DNA from: JAHJTW01 sp964545545
Lineage (GTDB): Bacteria; Krumholzibacteriota; Krumholzibacteriia; LZORAL124-64-63
NCBI GenBank assembly: GCA_964545545.1
Contig: CAZJGK010000116.1
Location: 1 to 7,012, forward strand
Length of the DNA: 7,012 nt
Direction: 5' to 3'
In this document: one piece after another, positions 1 through 6,465 of the stretch
How the letters are laid out: each line of letters starts with the position of its first letter
Numbering within the stretch: the stretch's first letter is position 1
Notes under the pieces: generated by a model
Told to the model about the DNA's origin: nothing
The model's database searches: none
The model's input: the letters and a program-made list of their open reading frames with translations, nothing else
Program-made: the position numbers and the translations under genes

Positions 1-1404
1 GCCACTGCGACAGGTGATCTCGCCTTCACCCTTGAAAACGCCCCCGTCATGCTGCCGTAAAAACGGCATCAGAAGGCCATCCTGCCCCTGGACCTTCAAG
101 CGGGCATCCCTCACAAGCTCGGGGAAATCCTCCCCGGGACCCACGGCGTCGGCCAGGCGGCCTCTACCGATCCGGTACAGGAAATCACTGGGATCGCCCA
201 TGGCCCGGGACAGCCCCACCAGGAGTTCCTGCCCCGCGCTGTTGCAATAGACGGTGGCCCCGGTTTCATCGAAGACCCAGATCCCACTGCTGACGGTCTC
301 CAGCACACGGGCGTTGAACAGTCCGATATCGCGGATCCGGTCAAGCATCTGGGCGCCGGCGACCTCTTCGCCCAGCACCACCTGAACAGCCTGTAAAAAA
401 GGCCAAAATCGTTCCCGCACCAGGGAGGCCCGCGCGTCGGTATCAAACAGCAGCAACAGGAAACCCAGCCTTAACCCTTGATGATCCAGGGGAAGGGCGA
501 TCACCCTCTGCTGCTCGGAGCCGGGCTCCGGCGGGCGCAGCTCGGCACCGAGTACGCCCCAGTCCATAAGCCGGCCGCCCACTTCGGTCATGGAATCGGG
601 TTCCAGATCCAGCACGACCTTGTCCCAGGAACCATCCTCCCAGCCCCAGGTTTTGCGGGCCTGGAACGCGCCTCCGACCGCTGACTTGAGCACCAGGGTG
701 GCCCCGCCGGCTTCCAGGAATTCCCCCAGCTCGGCCAGGATCCGCCCCAGGACCTCATCCCAGTTGCGAGCCTGGCTCAATTCCCGTCCGAAACGATAAA
801 GGAGGGAGAGTTCCTCCATGTCGTGCGTCAATCTCCGGTTGACGGATTCCAGGGTTTCCTGGGCATGCAGCAGATCTCCGGAATTGCGCGCATACACCTC
901 CCCGAGGGAGTCTTTCATCTGGCGCAGGAGGTCATGGGTTTCTGCGTTGTCGCTGAGAATCAGCTTTTTTTGCTGGCGGCGCGCCAAGCGCTTTTCCGCC
1001 CTTATCAGCAGGTTGAGCCAATCACTGCGCTCAAGAGGCAGTTCGAGGGCGTCAAAAAGTCCTTTGCGGAAAAGCCGGACCATCAGGCTGGAATCCAGCC
1101 CTCCATGCAGAAGGACCGTCAGAAAAGAAGCTTTGCATCCCCGCAGATCCTCCAGCCACTCTTCCAGGCGATCAGCCCCCTCGGCGCCTGCAAAACCATC
1201 CTGGTGCAGGATCACAAGCCGCGAAATCTGGGAATGGTCGACGGAATCTCCCAGCTCCTGCAACCATTTCAATCCTGCCGCAGGATCGGAAAACCCCACA
1301 CAGTCCAGCGCGCCCAGACCGGTATGGTCGCCCCAGGCTACCGGGCCTACCAATACAGCCCCGCGCGGACAGGGATCAGGAATGTCATGCAGATCTTGAT
1401 TCAT
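1..1404 (-). CDS. Sensory/regulatory protein: degenerate receiver, coiled coil, GAF-like and PAS domains (C-terminus beyond left edge)
   Basis: The minus strand is open without a stop from the ATG at 1404 to the left edge, giving 468 residues; an in-frame stop lies about 60 nt upstream of the ATG. Residues about 16-140 follow the receiver-domain pattern (LVILHQDG at 63-70, LTVLLHGG at 95-102, ELPLE at 121-125), but the phospho-acceptor Asp position is His/Gln and the conserved Lys before Pro is Leu, so it probably cannot be phosphorylated. Residues 140-200 are charged and helical, probably a coiled coil. Residues about 197-345 look like a GAF domain. Residues from about 361 match a PAS domain (GIWVFDETG at 374-382, then YCNSAG). 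The output, perhaps a histidine kinase, diguanylate cyclase or sigma-54 activator, is not visible. No strong Shine-Dalgarno precedes the ATG; an in-frame GTG 33 nt upstream is an alternative start. It lies beyond the terminator of the flgM-like gene, so it is probably transcribed separately. The link to flagellar control is inferred from position. Confidence 0.8.
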   Translation of the reverse strand, partial: MNQDLHDIPDPCPRGAVLVGPVAWGDHTGLGALDCVGFSDPAAGLKWLQELGDSVDHSQISRLVILHQDGFAGAEGADRLEEWLEDLRGCKASFLTVLLHGGLDSSLMVRLFRKGLFDALELPLERSDWLNLLIRAEKRLARRQQKKLILSDNAETHDLLRQMKDSLGEVYARNSGDLLHAQETLESVNRRLTHDMEELSLLYRFGRELSQARNWDEVLGRILAELGEFLEAGGATLVLKSAVGGAFQARKTWGWEDGSWDKVVLDLEPDSMTEVGGRLMDWGVLGAELRPPEPGSEQQRVIALPLDHQGLRLGFLLLLFDTDARASLVRERFWPFLQAVQVVLGEEVAGAQMLDRIRDIGLFNARVLETVSSGIWVFDETGATVYCNSAGQELLVGLSRAMGDPSDFLYRIGRGRLADAVGPGEDFPELVRDARLKVQGQDGLLMPFLRQHDGGVFKGEGEITCRSG

Positions 1405-1497
1405 CAGAGTGCAGGTTCCCGGATAAGGTTGGGCCACCAGATTCCGCAACAACTGTAAAGTTATTTACCACACACCTCAATCAAAAAGATAATCGGG

Positions 1498-1536
1498 AAG
1501 AAAAAAATGCGGATCGAGCCATGGGCCCGATCCGCA
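1498..1536 (-). terminator. Rho-independent terminator of the flgM-like gene
   Basis: A 9 bp perfect stem (TGCGGATCG at 1508-1516 pairs with CGATCCGCA at 1528-1536) encloses a further 3 bp GCC/GGC helix. On the minus strand it is followed directly by seven Ts (1507-1501). It lies 47 nt past the stop of the flgM-like gene and separates it from the sensory gene downstream. Confidence 0.9.
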
Positions 1537-1582
1537 ATCAAATTCCAAAAATCCGCGTCGCTGAGGGGACCGACAGCCGGCA

Positions 1583-1960
1583 TTAGGTCGTCAGTTGACC
1601 CACGGCCGCTAACACGGAGGCCAAGCGTGAAGCCACTTTGTCTCTCACCGCCGCCGAATGATAAAACCCGTTGGCCAAGCGTTCCCTGGCGGCGGACACC
1701 TTGTCGTGCCGCACATCCGGCAAGGCGGCCAGGGCAGCGCGGCCGGTATCAACGGCTTGTCGCAAATCCACCAATTGCTTTCCCGCAGGGGAAATAATCG
1801 CCTGGTCACCGGACTTTTTTAGGGCCTGTGTATTGGGGTCGCCGGCCGGATCCGTAATATCCTTGCTCGGTTCCTGATTATCGGCGTCCCGGGTCTTGCG
1901 GAAACTTTCCAGCGCGCTCTGCCGCAGCAAAGCAGATCCCTGAATTTTGTCCATCGCCAT
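1583..1960 (-). CDS. flgM: FlgM-like anti-sigma-28 factor
   Basis: This 125-residue protein has a polar, probably disordered N-terminal half and a C-terminal half matching the FlgM core. Residues 55-60 (IISPAG) and 78-118 (AALPDVRHDKVSAARERL, then ANGFY, HSAAVRDKVASRL) follow the FlgM pattern of ISxxA, LPDVRxxKV, a short ring-like G-x-Y turn and a final amphipathic helix. FlgM binds FliA (sigma-28) and keeps it inactive until the hook-basal body is finished; it is then exported through the flagellum. At 125 residues it is somewhat longer than typical FlgM (about 100), the excess being N-terminal. The start at 1960 is preceded by GAGGCAGG about 7 nt upstream; a second ATG at 1954 is possible. 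It follows the glycosyltransferase gene after 97 nt but has its own sigma-54 promoter in that gap and a strong terminator behind it. The two sigma-28 promoters on the flagellin genes in this window are plausible targets of its control. Confidence 0.78.
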   Translation of the reverse strand: MAMDKIQGSALLRQSALESFRKTRDADNQEPSKDITDPAGDPNTQALKKSGDQAIISPAGKQLVDLRQAVDTGRAALAALPDVRHDKVSAARERLANGFYHSAAVRDKVASRLASVLAAVGQLTT

Positions 1961-1988
1961 GTGTCAACCTGCCTCGATGTCTGTGTTT

Positions 1989-2006
1989 GATGGGCCCGAT
2001 GGGCCC
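1989..2006. repeat. Tandem 9 bp repeat in the flgM-like leader
   Basis: GATGGGCCC occurs twice back to back (1989-1997 and 1998-2006). Because GGGCCC is its own complement, the minus-strand leader can also form a GGGCCC-ATC-GGGCCC hairpin. It sits between the sigma-54 promoter and the ribosome binding site. A role in translation or as a protein site is possible but unproven. Confidence 0.6.
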
Positions 2007-2021
2007 TGGCAAGCGGCAACA

Positions 2022-2037
2022 TGCAAGCGGGGTGCCA
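2022..2037 (-). promoter_or_regulatory. Sigma-54 (RpoN) promoter of the flgM-like gene
   Basis: Read on the minus strand, TGGCAC (2037-2032), five bases, then TTGCA (2026-2022) matches the consensus TGGCACG-N4-TTGCW at all but one position. The invariant GG and GC are exactly ten bases apart. Transcription would start near 2011, leaving a leader of about 50 nt before the ATG at 1960. Such promoters need an enhancer-binding activator (FleQ/FlrC/FlbD type); none is visible in the window. Confidence 0.8.
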
Positions 2038-2057
2038 GGGCTGAAGATCCTTCCAGA

Positions 2058-3137
2058 TCATCCATTCTCGACCCTCAGAGTATCGGCCGCGGGCTCCGAA
2101 ACTTGAGTTTCAAGTTGGCGCAAAACGTCATCCAGCGGAAACAACCTTTGCCCTTGGCGGCACAACAACCGTGCCCGATCCAGGTGTCCGGCGGCGGCAT
2201 TCAGCCGCGTAGCATCCGCCCAGCATTGCGCGAGATCAGGGCGGTCTTCCAGGGCCCTTTCCCCCAGCGCCAGGGCTTTTTGAGGTTCCCGGGTCAACAA
2301 CAAACCAGCCAGGGTCAAGCGGGTTTGATAAAGCTCCGGATGACTTGGGCTGACCTCAAGGGCACGGCGACAAATCTTGCGAGCCTCTTCCCGTCTGCCC
2401 TCGGCGACCAGTTGCACGGCCAATTCCGTCAGGAGAACCGGGTCATGGGGATTGCATCGAACTTCCCGGCGCAGAAGCTCCCCATTACGCCGCGTGCGTC
2501 GCCTTCGACCGCCGGATCCTTCCAGATGTCCGTAATGATGGATCGCCTGATCTAGGCAAACTTTTTTCAGGCAATGTTTTAAGGTGCTTTGTTCAAGTGT
2601 TTCATGAATGACGCCCTCATAGCACAAACCATAACCGGACGGAAAGATGCGGATCTGGCGCCGCAGGAAATATCCCGGTGCGCCGCGGCTGGCGCCACGT
2701 TCGTGGTCCATCACCGCCCTGAAACCCAGGGCTTGGCTTTGATCCGTATAATTCCGTTGGTCCAGAACCATGAGACACGGCTTGGACCTGGCCACCTGAG
2801 CCCTGAGCGGAGTCTGGTCCGCCGCCAAAATGACCTCATCGCAATCCAGCACGAGGATCCAGGTCCCCCGGCAAGCCTTCAGAGCCAGATTGCGCGCCTG
2901 ACTAAAATCCTGGCACCATTGCGTGGAAATAACCCGCGCCCCACCCCGTGCGGCCACCCCAACCGATTCATCAATCGAACCGGTATCCACGACCACCGCC
3001 TCATCATACAAACCGTGATGATCAGCAAGCAGGGTCTTGAGTAAAGGAGCCTGGTCCCGAACGATGACCGCCAAGCTCAACAATGGCTGAGACATGCCTG
3101 AACCCCAATCCGTCGCGGTGACCGGATGCGCCTCCAT
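2058..3137 (-). CDS. Family 2 glycosyltransferase with C-terminal TPR-like region
   Basis: This 359-residue protein has a GT-A fold N-terminus: a beta-strand LAVIVRD (22-28), the nucleotide-sugar motif VVVDTGSIDES (48-58), DFSQARN (77-83) and the metal-binding acidic motif LDCDE (97-101), which stands for DxD. Further on come RIFP (163-166), YEGVIHE (173-179) and IHHYGH (199-204), all typical of the SunS-like GT2 subgroup. Residues about 230-335 form paired helices with A/L/Y spacing like three TPR units, a usual platform for holding a protein acceptor. No signal peptide or membrane segment is seen, so it should act in the cytosol. The ATG at 3137 has AGGTGA 8 nt upstream; an internal ATG at 3095 would start closer to the catalytic domain. 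It lies 49 nt after the acetyltransferase gene with no terminator between, so the two are probably co-transcribed. Its place among flagellin genes suggests flagellin O-glycosylation, but that is inference; the sugar and acceptor are unknown. Confidence 0.85.
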   Translation of the reverse strand: MEAHPVTATDWGSGMSQPLLSLAVIVRDQAPLLKTLLADHHGLYDEAVVVDTGSIDESVGVAARGGARVISTQWCQDFSQARNLALKACRGTWILVLDCDEVILAADQTPLRAQVARSKPCLMVLDQRNYTDQSQALGFRAVMDHERGASRGAPGYFLRRQIRIFPSGYGLCYEGVIHETLEQSTLKHCLKKVCLDQAIHHYGHLEGSGGRRRRTRRNGELLRREVRCNPHDPVLLTELAVQLVAEGRREEARKICRRALEVSPSHPELYQTRLTLAGLLLTREPQKALALGERALEDRPDLAQCWADATRLNAAAGHLDRARLLCRQGQRLFPLDDVLRQLETQVSEPAADTLRVENG

Positions 3138-3186
3138 GGGCCTACATCACCTGCGGTAGCCAGGGACATGCCATTCAAGAAACTCG

Positions 3187-4188
3187 TCACACCGAGTCAA
3201 ATCCCCAGACACCCAGTTTCAGGATCCCGGGCTGGATCTGGCCTTCTTCGCTGACGCCTCCCAACCACAGGCGGGGGTCCTCAGATGAAGGGCCGGCCGG
3301 ATCATGGGCCTGCGGCACCATGGCGGTTAAGCGCTCGGGGTCCAACACCCGCCACATTCCCGATGATCTGATCTCCCCACCAGCGCCGAGGTTCACGAGG
3401 GTTTCCGCGAAAGCTTCTTCACCGGCAGGAATCAGGATGTAACGGGCCAACTTCCGTCGCCGGGCCTCACTCAGCAAGGGCAGCACGGCGTCCTGCGCTC
3501 CGTCGAATTCCAGCACATAGGAGGGAAAATCCGCGCCTTTGCCACAAAACACGGCGCCGCAAAGGCCGTGATCCACGTCTCTTGAGGATTTTTCGAGGAC
3601 CAACCCCGTGGTGCCCGGCATAAGGTATAATCGTTTGGCATCGTCAGGATGCCGCACCGTTCGGCAAGGATGGCGTTGATACCAGGCTTGAACAACCTCC
3701 AGGTCCGCCTCCGTTACAAGACGCACGTTACCAACCCCGGGCGTGAGCGCCGGCAGCCGCGCCTCGGCCAGGTCCAGATGGAATTCCCATCCGGCAGGAA
3801 CAAATCCTCGACCGGCATAAATTTCCGGTTGATTGGTCCACAGAACCGCCAGAGGCACATCCTGCTCCTGCAGAAAAGCCAACATGGCATTTTGCAACGC
3901 ACGGCTGATGCCCTGTCCCCGAAACTCAGCGCGGGTCACCACACTTCCGATTCCGGCCACGGCGATATTTCCATAATTGGTTGTGAATTCACGGATTAGT
4001 GTGGCAATGCCACCGGCCATCACACCCTCTGGAGACCTGGCCACCAGGGTACAGGCCCGATTATCGGCGTGCAAAATGAGAGAAAAATCATCCCAAGCAT
4101 GGGTTTTTGCACGATGTGGCCTGATCTCTGCATCGACCAGGGCAAGGAACTCGGTATGTTCTGCAGGTGTGGGCGTGTCGATTTGCAT
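3187..4188 (-). CDS. GNAT N-acetyltransferase, Eis-like layout
   Basis: The protein has 333 residues from the ATG at 4188, which is preceded by GGAAG 7 nt upstream; an upstream ATG at 4263 would add 25 residues but lacks a comparable site. The acetyl-CoA signature is clear: GIGSVVTRAEFRGQGISRAL (79-98), with the R-G-Q-G-I-S pyrophosphate loop at 90-95. WTNQPEIYAGRGFVP (117-131) matches the strand and Tyr region that closes the GNAT fold. A second, weaker acetyltransferase-like half (about 155-285) follows, as in Eis and related tandem GNAT enzymes, but the sterol-carrier C-terminal domain of Eis is missing or much reduced. The substrate cannot be read from the sequence. It is the first gene of the minus-strand group with the glycosyltransferase, and divergent from flagellin 1, so acetylation of a flagellin sugar precursor or of the filament is a possible role. 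A stand-alone role such as detoxification cannot be excluded. Confidence 0.8.
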   Translation of the reverse strand: MQIDTPTPAEHTEFLALVDAEIRPHRAKTHAWDDFSLILHADNRACTLVARSPEGVMAGGIATLIREFTTNYGNIAVAGIGSVVTRAEFRGQGISRALQNAMLAFLQEQDVPLAVLWTNQPEIYAGRGFVPAGWEFHLDLAEARLPALTPGVGNVRLVTEADLEVVQAWYQRHPCRTVRHPDDAKRLYLMPGTTGLVLEKSSRDVDHGLCGAVFCGKGADFPSYVLEFDGAQDAVLPLLSEARRRKLARYILIPAGEEAFAETLVNLGAGGEIRSSGMWRVLDPERLTAMVPQAHDPAGPSSEDPRLWLGGVSEEGQIQPGILKLGVWGFDSV

Positions 4189-4228
4189 GGTTGGGCTTCC
4201 GACCGGGCCATTTGCAAGTTCACGGACA

Positions 4229-4254
4229 GAAATCAGCCTAAAGGCCGCCGGTAT
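4229..4254 (+). promoter_or_regulatory. Possible weak sigma-28 promoter of flagellin 1
   Basis: GAAA (4229-4232), 14 bases, then GCCGGTAT (4247-4254) agrees with TAAA-N15-GCCGATAA at 3 of 4 and 6 of 8 positions with one base less spacing. Transcription would start near 4262, giving a leader of about 80 nt, similar to flagellins 2 and 3. It is clearly poorer than their promoters. Confidence 0.35.
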
Positions 4255-4342
4255 CCTGGGCAAGCTGCAATTGATTCAAAGCAGGCGGAATGTCTCGGGA
4301 AGGATACCTGAACAAGCTGCCGAATTCAGGGAGGACAGGATT

Positions 4343-5188
4343 ATGGGATTGCGGATCAACACCAATGTGGCATCGTTGAATGCCCAGCGTCACCTTTATG
4401 ACACGACCACCAAATTTCAAAAATCGATGGAACGGCTGAGCTCCGGCATGCGCATCAATCGCGCCGGGGACGACGCCGCCGGTCTGGCCATCAGCGAGGG
4501 TTTGAGATCAGACATCCGGGCCTTGCAACAGGCCAGCCGCAACGCCGCCGACGGTGTTTCCATGGTGCAGACTGCGGAAGGATCCTTGGACGAGGTCAAC
4601 AACATCCTGCTTCGTCTGAGGGAACTCGGTCAGCAGGCCGCCACCGAAACCCTGGGCGAGCAAGAGCGTGGTTATCTGGACGAGGAATTTCAGTCGTTGC
4701 TGGACGAGATTGACCGCATCAGTTCTACGGCGGAGTTCAATGGTACCAAATTGCTGGACGGCACCGCCGCCATCTTGAAAGTGCAGGTTGGCATCGGAAC
4801 CGACCCCACCACCAGCACGGTGCCCATCGACCTCACCCAGGCCATGACGACATCGGACCTTGGCATGACCGCCGGCACCATCAGCATTGCCGGCACCAAC
4901 GGCAGCAACGCCCTGGCCGCCATTGGCCAGGTCATGGCCGCAACCGCCACCGTGAGTTCCGTGCGCGCCGGGTTCGGTACGGCCCAGAATCGATTCGAAA
5001 CCTCCATCCGGAATATCGGCATGACCGCCGAGAACCTTTCGGCTGCCAACAGCCGTATTCGCGACGTGGATGTGGCCTTGGAGACCTCCAACATGACCAG
5101 TCTGCAGATTCTGCAGCAGGCCGGAGTTTCCATCCTCACCCAGGCCAACAGCACCTCGCAGCTGGCGCTCAACCTGCTGCAACGATAA
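4343..5188 (+). CDS. fliC: Flagellin 1 (divergent paralogue)
   Basis: A 281-residue flagellin, the filament subunit exported through the flagellar type III channel. The N-terminal D0/D1 region is intact: GLRINTN (2-8), LSSGMRINRAGDDAAGLAIS (32-51), the LLRLREL helix (89-95) and DEIDRIS..AEFNG (121-134). The C-terminal D1/D0 region holds NLSAANSRIRDVDVALET (231-248) and LQILQQAGVSILTQAN (254-269). Only about 60 residues (about 145-205) separate the two halves, so there is no D2/D3 outer domain; this is a minimal flagellin. It differs from flagellins 2 and 3 throughout: the NGT after the LRELxxQ helix is TET, and the end is LNLLQR instead of LALFQ. The ATG at 4343 is set by conserved flagellin homology and AGGGAGG at 4328-4334; the frame is open further upstream, but that stretch is antisense to the acetyltransferase gene. 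A hairpin follows the stop. The symbol is generic; the paralogue name in this species is unknown. Confidence 0.97.
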   Translation: MGLRINTNVASLNAQRHLYDTTTKFQKSMERLSSGMRINRAGDDAAGLAISEGLRSDIRALQQASRNAADGVSMVQTAEGSLDEVNNILLRLRELGQQAATETLGEQERGYLDEEFQSLLDEIDRISSTAEFNGTKLLDGTAAILKVQVGIGTDPTTSTVPIDLTQAMTTSDLGMTAGTISIAGTNGSNALAAIGQVMAATATVSSVRAGFGTAQNRFETSIRNIGMTAENLSAANSRIRDVDVALETSNMTSLQILQQAGVSILTQANSTSQLALNLLQR

Positions 5189-5232
5189 CGCAGGCAGGGA
5201 AGGATCCCAGCCCGCTGAAACAATTGCAGTTT

Positions 5233-5262
5233 GGGCCGGAAATCCTCCGGGATTTCCGGCCC
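5233..5262 (+). terminator. Hairpin terminator after flagellin 1
   Basis: GGGCCGGAAATC (5233-5244) pairs perfectly with GATTTCCGGCCC (5251-5262); a further C-G pair leaves a TCCG tetraloop. The following tail (TCTCCCCTTGTT) is pyrimidine-rich but has no clean T run, so termination may be leaky. The stem lies 45 nt past the flagellin 1 stop. Confidence 0.7.
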
Positions 5263-5295
5263 TCTCCCCTTGTTGAAAATTATTCAAAATTTTTC

Positions 5296-5322
5296 TAAAG
5301 CCCCGCCACCAGGATCCGATAT
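5296..5322 (+). promoter_or_regulatory. Sigma-28 (FliA) promoter of flagellin 2
   Basis: TAAA (5296-5299), exactly 15 bases, then TCCGATAT (5315-5322) matches the TAAA-N15-GCCGATAA consensus at 10 of 12 positions. An A/T-rich stretch (5274-5295) just upstream could act as an UP element. Transcription would begin near 5330, giving a leader of about 115 nt. Confidence 0.82.
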
Positions 5323-5346
5323 CCCGTTCGTGCCGCGCAGCAAGCT

Positions 5347-5412
5347 CGGGGAAAGGACTCCCCGGCATCACCCTGCCGGACCGAGAAAAGTGGGTCCATC
5401 CCCGGACCACCA
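5347..5412 (+). promoter_or_regulatory. Structured 5' leader of flagellin 2, possible CsrA-type site
   Basis: Two hairpins lie between the promoter and the ribosome binding site. The first is CGGGGA (5347-5352) / TCCCCG (5359-5364) with loop AAGGAC, which exposes a GGA. The second is GGTCC (5393-5397) / GGACC (5404-5408). A GGA in a hairpin loop plus a GGA-containing Shine-Dalgarno further on is the usual arrangement for CsrA binding, as on the hag leader of Bacillus subtilis. No csrA or fliW gene is in the window. Confidence 0.35.
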
Positions 5413-5444
5413 ATGAACCCGAAGCGTTTTCAAGGAGGAAAACC

Positions 5445-6269
5445 ATGGGAATCCGGATCAACACGAACATCAGTTCCATCAACACCCAGCGCCACCTGCT
5501 CAATTCCACCACCATGTTCGCCAAGAGCATGGAGAAATTGAGCTCGGGTCTGCGCATCAACCGTGCGGGCGACGACGCCGCCGGTCTGGCCATCAGCGAA
5601 GGCTTGAAGTCCGACCTGCGCGCCCTGGACCAGGCGTCCCGCAACGCCGGCGACGGCATCTCCCTGGTGCAAACCGGTGAAGGCAGCCTCGACGAGGTCT
5701 CCAACATCCTGCTGCGGATGAAGGAATTGACCGAGCAGTCCCTCAACGGAACCCTGGGCAACACCGAGCGGGGCTACCTGAACTCCGAGTTCACGAGCCT
5801 CAAGAGCGAGATTGACCGGATCAGCGACTCCACCGAGTTCAACGGCGTCAAGCTGCTGGACGGCACCGGCGGCACGGTCGGGATCCAGGTCGGCATCGGC
5901 ACGGCCGCTACGGACCAGGTCAGCGTCGACCTGAGCAATGACACCGACTCCGCCGGTATCGGTGTGTCCGGAAGCATCGAGACTTCCACCAACGCCACCA
6001 CGGCCATGAGTCAGATCGATGACGCCATTGCCTCGGTGACCAGCACCCGGTCAAGTTTCGGCGCCATCCAGAATCGTCTGGAGAGTTCCATCCGGAACAT
6101 CAACCTGCAGAGCGAGAACCTGTCGGCTGCCAACAGCCGGATCCGGGACGTGGACGTGGCGAAGGAGACTTCGACCTTGACCAGTTACCAGATCCTGCAA
6201 CAGGCCGGCATTTCCATGCTGACGCAGGCCAAGCAATCCCAGGGTCTGGCCCTGGCTTTGTTCCAGTAG
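5445..6269 (+). CDS. fliC: Flagellin 2
   Basis: A 274-residue flagellin. D0/D1 N-terminal signatures are GIRINTNISSIN (2-13), LSSGLRINRAGDDAAGLAIS (32-51), LLRMKELTEQSLNGT (89-103) and SEIDRISDSTEFNG (121-134). The C-terminal half holds SSFGAIQNRLESSIRNI (203-219), NLSAANSRIRDVDVAKET (225-242) and YQILQQAGISMLTQAKQS (248-265). The middle (about 145-200) is short and rich in Ser, Thr, Asp and Asn, with no outer D2/D3 domain; its Ser/Thr would be the likely acceptors if the filament is glycosylated. The ATG at 5445 has a near-ideal AAGGAGG (5432-5438) with 6 nt spacing. It is a single-gene unit with its own sigma-28 promoter and terminator. Its two ends are almost identical to flagellin 3 (1 difference in the first 79 nt, counted from 18 nt before the ATG, and 6 in the last 212), pointing to recent duplication or gene conversion. 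The symbol is generic. Confidence 0.97.
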   Translation: MGIRINTNISSINTQRHLLNSTTMFAKSMEKLSSGLRINRAGDDAAGLAISEGLKSDLRALDQASRNAGDGISLVQTGEGSLDEVSNILLRMKELTEQSLNGTLGNTERGYLNSEFTSLKSEIDRISDSTEFNGVKLLDGTGGTVGIQVGIGTAATDQVSVDLSNDTDSAGIGVSGSIETSTNATTAMSQIDDAIASVTSTRSSFGAIQNRLESSIRNINLQSENLSAANSRIRDVDVAKETSTLTSYQILQQAGISMLTQAKQSQGLALALFQ

Positions 6270-6285
6270 GGTCGAATCCGTGACA

Positions 6286-6322
6286 AGGCGGGTGGAGGTC
6301 TTGACCTTCACCCGCTTTTTTT
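6286..6322 (+). terminator. Rho-independent terminator after flagellin 2
   Basis: GCGGGTGGAGG (6288-6298) pairs with CCTTCACCCGC (6305-6315), with one G-T wobble. The helix is followed at once by seven Ts (6316-6322). It begins 17 nt past the flagellin 2 stop, so flagellin 3 is transcribed mainly from its own promoter. Confidence 0.92.
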
Positions 6323-6340
6323 GTGGTAATAAAATATTCC

Positions 6341-6367
6341 TAAAGTGTTTTTTAATTCTGCCGATCT
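6341..6367 (+). promoter_or_regulatory. Sigma-28 (FliA) promoter of flagellin 3
   Basis: TAAAGTG (6341-6347) and GCCGATCT (6360-6367) give TAAA, exactly 15 bases, then six of eight matches including the whole GCCGAT core. The A/T-rich sequence upstream (6326-6340) is similar to that before the flagellin 2 promoter. Transcription would begin near 6375, giving a leader of about 90 nt. Confidence 0.87.
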
Positions 6368-6377
6368 TTTTTGATGC

Positions 6378-6398
6378 GTAGGGGGTATTCGCCCCTAC
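6378..6398 (+). promoter_or_regulatory. Hairpin in the flagellin 3 leader
   Basis: GTAGGGG (6378-6384) pairs with CCCCTAC (6392-6398) around a 7 nt loop at the very start of the expected transcript. A 5' stem like this can protect an mRNA from decay. Unlike the flagellin 2 leader hairpin, its loop carries no GGA. Confidence 0.45.
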
Positions 6399-6465
6399 CC
6401 TGTCCAGCCAGGAAGGCATTATTGGGCAGGCCCAAAGAATCCCGTCATTTTCAAGGAGGAAAACC

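Noticed and set aside
818..1458. Long plus-strand open frames of about 190-210 codons
   Set aside because: They are antisense to the minus-strand sensory gene, whose continuous 468-residue translation shows domain-like patterns; the plus-strand products show no recognisable motif.
4213..4230. Sigma-54-like element before the acetyltransferase on the minus strand
   Set aside because: The TTGCA half is perfect, but the nearly invariant GG of the -24 box is GT, so the match is not convincing.
4224..4237. GG-N10-GC sigma-54-like spacing before flagellin 1
   Set aside because: Only the invariant dinucleotides match; the rest of both boxes (CGGACA and CAGCC) disagrees with consensus.
3977..4342. 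In-frame extension of flagellin 1 by 122 codons
   Set aside because: The extension is antisense to the acetyltransferase gene, and flagellins begin at MG-RINTN. A good ribosome site lies just before 4343.
4508..5764. 418-codon minus-strand open frame across flagellins 1 and 2
   Set aside because: It spans two real flagellin genes and their spacer on the opposite strand and is a by-product of GC-rich codon usage.
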